64,000 nucleotides of DNA from CAVQOB01 sp963714325 (lineage in GTDB: Bacteria; Pseudomonadota; Alphaproteobacteria; Rhizobiales; Hyphomicrobiaceae): positions 1 to 64,000 of the forward strand of contig CAVQOB010000001.1 in NCBI GenBank assembly GCA_963714325.1. The letters run 5' to 3'. The notes under the pieces are model-generated. The model saw only the letters and a list, made by a program, of their open reading frames with translations, was not told the DNA's origin and ran no database searches. Positions 59,979 through 64,000 of this stretch are shown here, piece after piece. A program made the translations under genes and the position numbers. Within the stretch, counting starts at the first letter, position 1, and each line of letters begins with the position of its first letter.

Positions 59979-60716
59979 TTAACGACGCAATGCGGCCGCG
60001 AGACGGGGGGCGGCCCGGCGAAAGAGTTCACCGGGCGCAATCTCGGCGGTTTTCATCAACCACCAGGCACAGCAGACATTGGACGACAACAAGGGCGGTC
60101 CGCCGGGCGCGCGTGCAGCGAGGGCGGGCAGCGTGATCATGCCCGTCCCGCTCATGACAATGGCGTCGACGGCGCCAGCATCGACACGGTCCAGCGCGAT
60201 CTCGACGTCCTTGCTGGTCAATTCATAAGCGCGGAAAGTTTCGGTGACTTTGACGACCTGCGCGATATGATACCCGGCGGCCTTCCAATAGCCGGCGGCT
60301 TCGTCCGTCAACCAGGCCGGGTAGGGTGAGAACAGGCAGATCCGGCGTGCAGCTATGGCCGATAAGGCTCGTCGGATGGCGCCGCTCGCGGTTTCGACCG
60401 GGCTGCCGGCTGCGGTGCTCAGACTAGTCGCCAGATCGGCGTCGGCCTCTGGCCCAAGGCGATAGCACGGCCCCGTCAGGCCGATGACAGCGGCTGCGAG
60501 TTTCAGCGATCCAAACGAGCGGATGGCCGGCTCATAGGCGGCGATGTAGGCGCGATTGCGTTGCTCGAGCGTGGTGTCCGGCATGACTGGCAAACGCGTC
60601 GCAAACAAGCGTGCGCCCGTTGGCAACAGGCGCGCCATCTCCGGTTCGATCGTTGGATTGGCGGAGGGAACAATCAGACCCAACGCCGGCAAGGTCGCAA
60701 GGTTTGCGAGGTCCAT
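59979..60716 (-). CDS. Maleate cis-trans isomerase / Asp-Glu racemase superfamily protein
   Basis: 245 residues. 'LGLIVPSANPTIEPEMARLLPTGARLFATRLPV' opens the fold. The first catalytic cysteine is in 'IGLTGPCYRLG' and the second in 'PLLSSNVCCAWWLMK', both expected positions in maleate isomerases/arylmalonate decarboxylases. Maleate isomerases convert maleate to fumarate at the end of nicotinate or gentisate-like pathways. It starts 15 bases after a FAD monooxygenase in the same direction, which supports an aromatic-acid route. Confidence 0.82.
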   Translation of the reverse strand: MDLANLATLPALGLIVPSANPTIEPEMARLLPTGARLFATRLPVMPDTTLEQRNRAYIAAYEPAIRSFGSLKLAAAVIGLTGPCYRLGPEADADLATSLSTAAGSPVETASGAIRRALSAIAARRICLFSPYPAWLTDEAAGYWKAAGYHIAQVVKVTETFRAYELTSKDVEIALDRVDAGAVDAIVMSGTGMITLPALAARAPGGPPLLSSNVCCAWWLMKTAEIAPGELFRRAAPRLAAALRR

Positions 60717-60731
60717 GGTGTTGACGCTCCT

Positions 60732-61910
60732 TCAGGGCAATTGAATGGGCCGTTCAAGCATGTCGAGCATGGCGGCCGTCGCGAGATAGTCACTGGCCTT
60801 GCTGCGTGTTGCCGCGATGTCGCGGATCTTGTCCAGCCATGCCGATCCGCCGCTGACGTTGCGGTCGGTGCGCGGGATCAGCATTTCATCGGCGACCCGC
60901 TTGCGTTCTTTCGCTGCCGCGTCGACGCCGCCCGGTTTTCCAGTCAACGTCGCTTGTTTCATGGCATTGGCGAGCGCGAAGGCGTCATGAATCCCACAAT
61001 TCATGTTCATGCCGCCGCGTGTATTGGTGACATGGGCACTGTCGCCAGCGAGAAACGCGCGGCCAACCGAGAATTGCGATGCGACGCAGCGGCTGACGCC
61101 ATAGACATCTTTGTCGGCGACACGGGGTGGGGTCGTCCATGTGGGCAGAACGTCGCGTAAGCGTTCAGCCAGCCAATCGTCCCGCATCGCAACGGTGTTG
61201 TCGATTGTCTCGGGGACGCGCAGGATGATCCGCCAGCAATCCGGCATCTGCAAGAAGCTCAGGGATTTTGTCCCGTTGAACAGATAGGCGATGGCTGCCA
61301 AGTCAGGCAGGACGAAGTTGAGGTCGTCGGTGGTCATGACGCGCAGGATTTTGTCGGGATAGGCGACACCCTCAAAGGCAATGCCAAGGGCGTCGCGCAC
61401 GGCACTGCGCGCGCCGTCCGCGCCGATTAGGAACGCGCCGCGGGCGGTGAGGCTGTCGGAACCACGTCCAGCATGAACCGTGACGTGAGTGTCAGTTTGT
61501 GTGACGGCTGTGACTTCTGCGCTATATGCCAGTTGTGCGTTCTCATGTGACTGCAGACGCGACACGATCAATGGCGTGACGCGCGCTTGCTCAAGATGGA
61601 GTCGATACGCATGGGGTGTGCGATCGGCGATATCCGGCATCGCAAATTCCGCAAAGGGACCGGCTGGCGTCCGGTACTGAATGCGCTCGACGACAACGCC
61701 TTGCGCGCGCACGTCTTGCAACACGCCAAGTGCGTCAAGGATCTCCAGTGTCGGGGGATGGAAGGTGGAGGCACGCGACGCGGTGTTGAGGCTGTCGCGC
61801 TTCTCCAACACCAGGACGCGGATGCCGGCCCGGGCCAGCGTCAGGGCTGCGACGAGGCCGACAGGGCCAGCGCCTGCCACGATGACATCCGTTTCGATCT
61901 CGCGCGTCAT
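60732..61910 (-). CDS. FAD-dependent aromatic monooxygenase
   Basis: 392 residues. The FAD motif 'VIVAGAGPVGLVAALTLARAGIRVLVLEKR', the DG motif 'FLIGADGARSAVRDALG' and 'AFLAGDSAHVTNTRGGMNMNCGIHDAFALANAM' identify the phenol-hydroxylase/hydroxybenzoate-type family. It hydroxylates aromatic acids with NAD(P)H and O2. With the maleate-isomerase-like gene and the ABC transporter it forms a plausible degradation operon, for example of a hydroxynicotinate or hydroxybenzoate. The substrate is inferred, not known. Confidence 0.85.
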   Translation of the reverse strand: MTREIETDVIVAGAGPVGLVAALTLARAGIRVLVLEKRDSLNTASRASTFHPPTLEILDALGVLQDVRAQGVVVERIQYRTPAGPFAEFAMPDIADRTPHAYRLHLEQARVTPLIVSRLQSHENAQLAYSAEVTAVTQTDTHVTVHAGRGSDSLTARGAFLIGADGARSAVRDALGIAFEGVAYPDKILRVMTTDDLNFVLPDLAAIAYLFNGTKSLSFLQMPDCWRIILRVPETIDNTVAMRDDWLAERLRDVLPTWTTPPRVADKDVYGVSRCVASQFSVGRAFLAGDSAHVTNTRGGMNMNCGIHDAFALANAMKQATLTGKPGGVDAAAKERKRVADEMLIPRTDRNVSGGSAWLDKIRDIAATRSKASDYLATAAMLDMLERPIQLP

Positions 61911-62020
61911 TCGTCGAGCAACTCCAGGTGGCGGCGGTCATGCAACAGGGCATTGACCTGCCTTGATAGGCTGCCAACCGCCGGCGAGGCAACACAAGAA
62001 CGGCGGCAATGAACGCAGTG

Positions 62021-63118
62021 CTATTCTTCGCCGTGTGGCAAGGCGCGGCAAGCCTCTGCCGGCCATGACAGTGCCAGCTGATTGCCGCGCTGCAGATGCG
62101 CCAATCCATCCTTGGCGGTAGCACGGGCGAGAAAGGTATCCGAGCCGGCGATGTCGAGACGCAACTTGGTGTGGTCGCCGCAATAGATCAGTTCGAGAAT
62201 CTTGGCCTCGAAACGGTTTTCTGCGCCAGCATCGGGGCCGATCAGCACGCGCTCGGGGCGCAGCGACAGTACCGCGCGTGCGCCGACGTCAAGTCCCGCG
62301 GCCAGTTGAGCGCGGACGAGCATGCCGTCCGCCAGTCGCAGTTCACATCGATTGCCGTGGCGAGCAGCGATCGTTCCATCGAGCCGGTTGTTCTCGCCGA
62401 TGAACGACGCAACGAAGGCATTGGCTGGCTGTTCGTAGATATCGGTGGGCGAAGCCAGCTGCTGGATGCGCCCGCGATGGAACACGGCGACCCGGTTCGA
62501 CATGGTCAGCGCCTCGCTCTGATCGTGCGTGACATAGATGACGGTGACGCCGAGTTGTTCGTGGATGTGTTTGATCTCGAGCTGCATGCGCTCGCGCAAT
62601 TGCTTGTCGAGTGCGCCGAGCGGCTCATCCATCAGCACCAGCTTTGGCTTGAAGACCAACGCGCGTGCAAGGGCAACGCGCTGCTGTTGACCGCCTGAGA
62701 GTTGGGCGGGCCTGCGTGCGCCGAGATCGCTGAGCCGCACCATGTCGAGCGCAGACTTGACACGGTCCTCGCGTTCTGACTTTCCGACGCCCTGCATCTC
62801 CAGAGGAAACGCCAGATTGGCGGCGACAGTCATGTGGGGAAACAAGGCATAGTTCTGAAAAACGACGCCGATGCCGCGCTTATGGGCGGGAATATTGTTG
62901 AGCCATCGGCCATCGAAGGTGATGGTGCCGCTATTCGGCTCTTCGAATCCGGCCAGCATCATCAGCGTCGTCGTCTTGCCGGAGCCGGACGGCCCGAGCA
63001 AAGTCAGGAACTCGCCGCGCGCGACCGAGAAGTCGAGGCCTTTGACGACATCGCTCACGCCGTCGTAGCTCTTGGAGACGTTTTCAAAGCGGATCAAAGG
63101 TTCGGACATTGCGTTCAC
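62021..63118 (-). CDS. ABC transporter ATP-binding protein, PotA/spermidine-putrescine type
   Basis: 365 residues. Walker A 'GPSGSGKTTTLMMLAGF', Q-loop 'VVFQNYALFPHMTV', signature 'LSGGQQQRVALARAL', Walker B 'KLVLMDEPLGALDKQLRERM' and H-loop 'YVTHDQSEALTMSNRV' are complete. A TOBE-type C-terminal domain (about 270-360) follows. It energises the permease encoded just upstream (coupled by a 4-base overlap). Such importers also take up aromatic or quaternary substrates, so the downstream monooxygenase and isomerase genes suggest the substrate is their pathway's starting compound. Confidence 0.9.
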   Translation of the reverse strand: MNAMSEPLIRFENVSKSYDGVSDVVKGLDFSVARGEFLTLLGPSGSGKTTTLMMLAGFEEPNSGTITFDGRWLNNIPAHKRGIGVVFQNYALFPHMTVAANLAFPLEMQGVGKSEREDRVKSALDMVRLSDLGARRPAQLSGGQQQRVALARALVFKPKLVLMDEPLGALDKQLRERMQLEIKHIHEQLGVTVIYVTHDQSEALTMSNRVAVFHRGRIQQLASPTDIYEQPANAFVASFIGENNRLDGTIAARHGNRCELRLADGMLVRAQLAAGLDVGARAVLSLRPERVLIGPDAGAENRFEAKILELIYCGDHTKLRLDIAGSDTFLARATAKDGLAHLQRGNQLALSWPAEACRALPHGEE

Positions 63119-63966
63119 CGGGGCGAGGGGGGGGGCGCCGCATAACGTGCGGCCGCCCGCGAGCGGGTGAATTCATGCAAGGCCAACAACAATGTGGAGA
63201 CAACAATCAACAAGACAGCAGCGGCGGCAATGGTCGGGCTCAGAAACTCCCTCAATCCCGCATACATCTGTCGCGGCAACGTGAACTGGGCGGGGCCGGC
63301 GATGAAGAGCGCGACGATCAGCTCGTCGAATGAGGTAGCGAACGCGAACAGCGCGCCGGCTGCAACGCCGGGCGTGATGAGTGGGAGCACGACACGGTGG
63401 AAGCTGATCAGGGGACTGGCGCCGAGGCTGGCCGCCGCCCGCAGCAGGTTTTGATCGAATGATTGCAGCGAGGCCAGCACCGTCACCAGGACATAAGGCA
63501 CGGCGAGCACCGTGTGCGCCAGGACCAGGCCGGTTAGCGTGCTGCCGAGCCCAACGAGCGACAGCGCGAAATACATCGCGATCGCCGTTACGATGACCGG
63601 CGTAACCATCGGCAGCGCGAGAATCGCCAAGAGAAACGCCTTGCCACGGAACGTGCCGATGGTAATGCCGATCGCAGCCAACGTGCCGAGCGTCGTTGCC
63701 AAAATCGTCGTGGCGATGGCGACGGTAAAGCTGTTGATCGTGGCGGAAAGCCAGCGGCTGGACGTGAAGAAATCCTGGTACCAGCGCAGCGAATAGCCGG
63801 GTGTCGGAAGCACCAGCAATTCACTGGAAGAAAACGATAACGGCAGCACGACGAAGATCGGCGCCACTAGAAAGAAAAGGATGAGCGCCGTGATCGCCGA
63901 CAGGAGCAAACGCGGCACTGAGGCAATTCTATGCAATTGAGTGCCGGTCTGTTGGGGTGCACCCAT
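63115..63966 (-). CDS. ABC transporter permease, PotC-like
   Basis: 283 residues with six transmembrane helices. The EAA loop is 'NLLRAAASLGASPLISFHRVVLPLITPGVAAGALFAFATSFDELIVALFI'. It starts at 63966, and its stop overlaps the start of the ATPase gene by 4 bases. It pairs with the permease whose end lies at the window edge. Confidence 0.88.
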   Translation of the reverse strand: MGAPQQTGTQLHRIASVPRLLLSAITALILFFLVAPIFVVLPLSFSSSELLVLPTPGYSLRWYQDFFTSSRWLSATINSFTVAIATTILATTLGTLAAIGITIGTFRGKAFLLAILALPMVTPVIVTAIAMYFALSLVGLGSTLTGLVLAHTVLAVPYVLVTVLASLQSFDQNLLRAAASLGASPLISFHRVVLPLITPGVAAGALFAFATSFDELIVALFIAGPAQFTLPRQMYAGLREFLSPTIAAAAVLLIVVSTLLLALHEFTRSRAAARYAAPPPSPR

Positions 63967-63969
63967 GGA

Positions 63970-64000
63970 TCACGCCCTCGCGGCGACGGCGCGGAAGCCC
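63970..64000 (-). CDS. C-terminal end of an upstream ABC permease (PotB-like), cut by the window edge
   Basis: The last 10 codons (GFRAVAARA, stop TGA) of a minus-strand frame end 3 bases before the PotC-like start, which is the place of the PotB-type permease in such operons. The fragment is too short to identify by sequence. Confidence 0.4.
   Translation of the reverse strand, partial: GFRAVAARA

Overview
This 64-kb window is high-GC chromosomal DNA that looks like an alphaproteobacterium, most likely Hyphomicrobiales (Rhizobiales). The reasons are the gene orders nnrE-glnB-glnA and trpC-moaC-moeA, a phosphatidylcholine-synthase-like CDP-alcohol transferase, EF-P with its EpmA ligase, and several dispersed palindromic repeats of the GTCATCCCGG...CCGGGACCC and CTCCCCGNNNNCGGGGAG kind. 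No rRNA operon or CRISPR array was seen, and one tRNA (Gln, TTG) was found.

Layout. 1-7.9 kb is housekeeping: the 5' part of prmA, a TMEM143/DUF3754 membrane protein, yggT, a DUF167 gene, folD, tRNA-Gln, nnrE, then glnB-glnA behind a good sigma-54 promoter. 8.0-14.4 kb is a junkyard: an IS630-family transposase gene split by an IS66 element that carries an extra 514-bp inverted copy of its own end, then two frameshifted Rhs C-terminal remnants separated by an ankyrin-repeat gene placed like an immunity gene. 14.4-31.9 kb holds epmA/efp, a TauE-type exporter, an RraA-like aldolase, an enolase-superfamily enzyme, a secreted alpha/beta-hydrolase-like protein without its nucleophile, a triple-repeat secreted protein, a broken TPR cluster, a HAD phosphatase, a NitT/TauT-type ABC transporter, a bactofilin fused to a surface-type repeat, and a CDP-alcohol transferase. 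33.1-35.7 kb is trpC-moaC-moeA. 35.8-41.5 kb looks like a hydroxycinnamate (ferulate/p-coumarate) utilisation locus: MarR regulator, thioesterase, feruloyl-CoA synthetase, enoyl-CoA hydratase, SDR and a metallo-beta-lactamase-fold protein.

41.6-54.2 kb is the most distinctive region: a complete type-I sHdr sulfur-oxidation locus (dsrE-like, shdrC1, shdrB1, shdrA, hypothetical, shdrC2, shdrB2, hypothetical, lbpA) with a convergent YeeE/YedE-type sulfur-compound transporter. Similar 20-bp palindromes (ATATnCGnAnnTnCGnATAT) lie about 70-90 bp upstream of the first gene and of the transporter, suggesting one ArsR-type repressor controls both ends; that regulator is not in the window. The locus is heavily invaded. 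An IR-flanked four-helix-bundle gene sits between dsrE and shdrC1. A VOC-fold gene sits between shdrC1 and shdrB1. A truncated IS4-family transposase remnant with an extraordinary loss of C on one strand separates shdrB1 from shdrA. Dispersed palindromic repeats fill several gaps and are even carried in frame inside two of the accessory proteins.

54.4-64 kb carries a PAP2-family phosphatase with a GVD tandem repeat, a subtilase convergent with a large BTAD/TPR regulator, and a run of genes on the minus strand (PotB-end, PotC-like, PotA-like, FAD monooxygenase, maleate-isomerase-like) that looks like an uptake-plus-catabolism operon for an aromatic or N-heterocyclic acid. All calls were made by reading the sequence; no database search was run.
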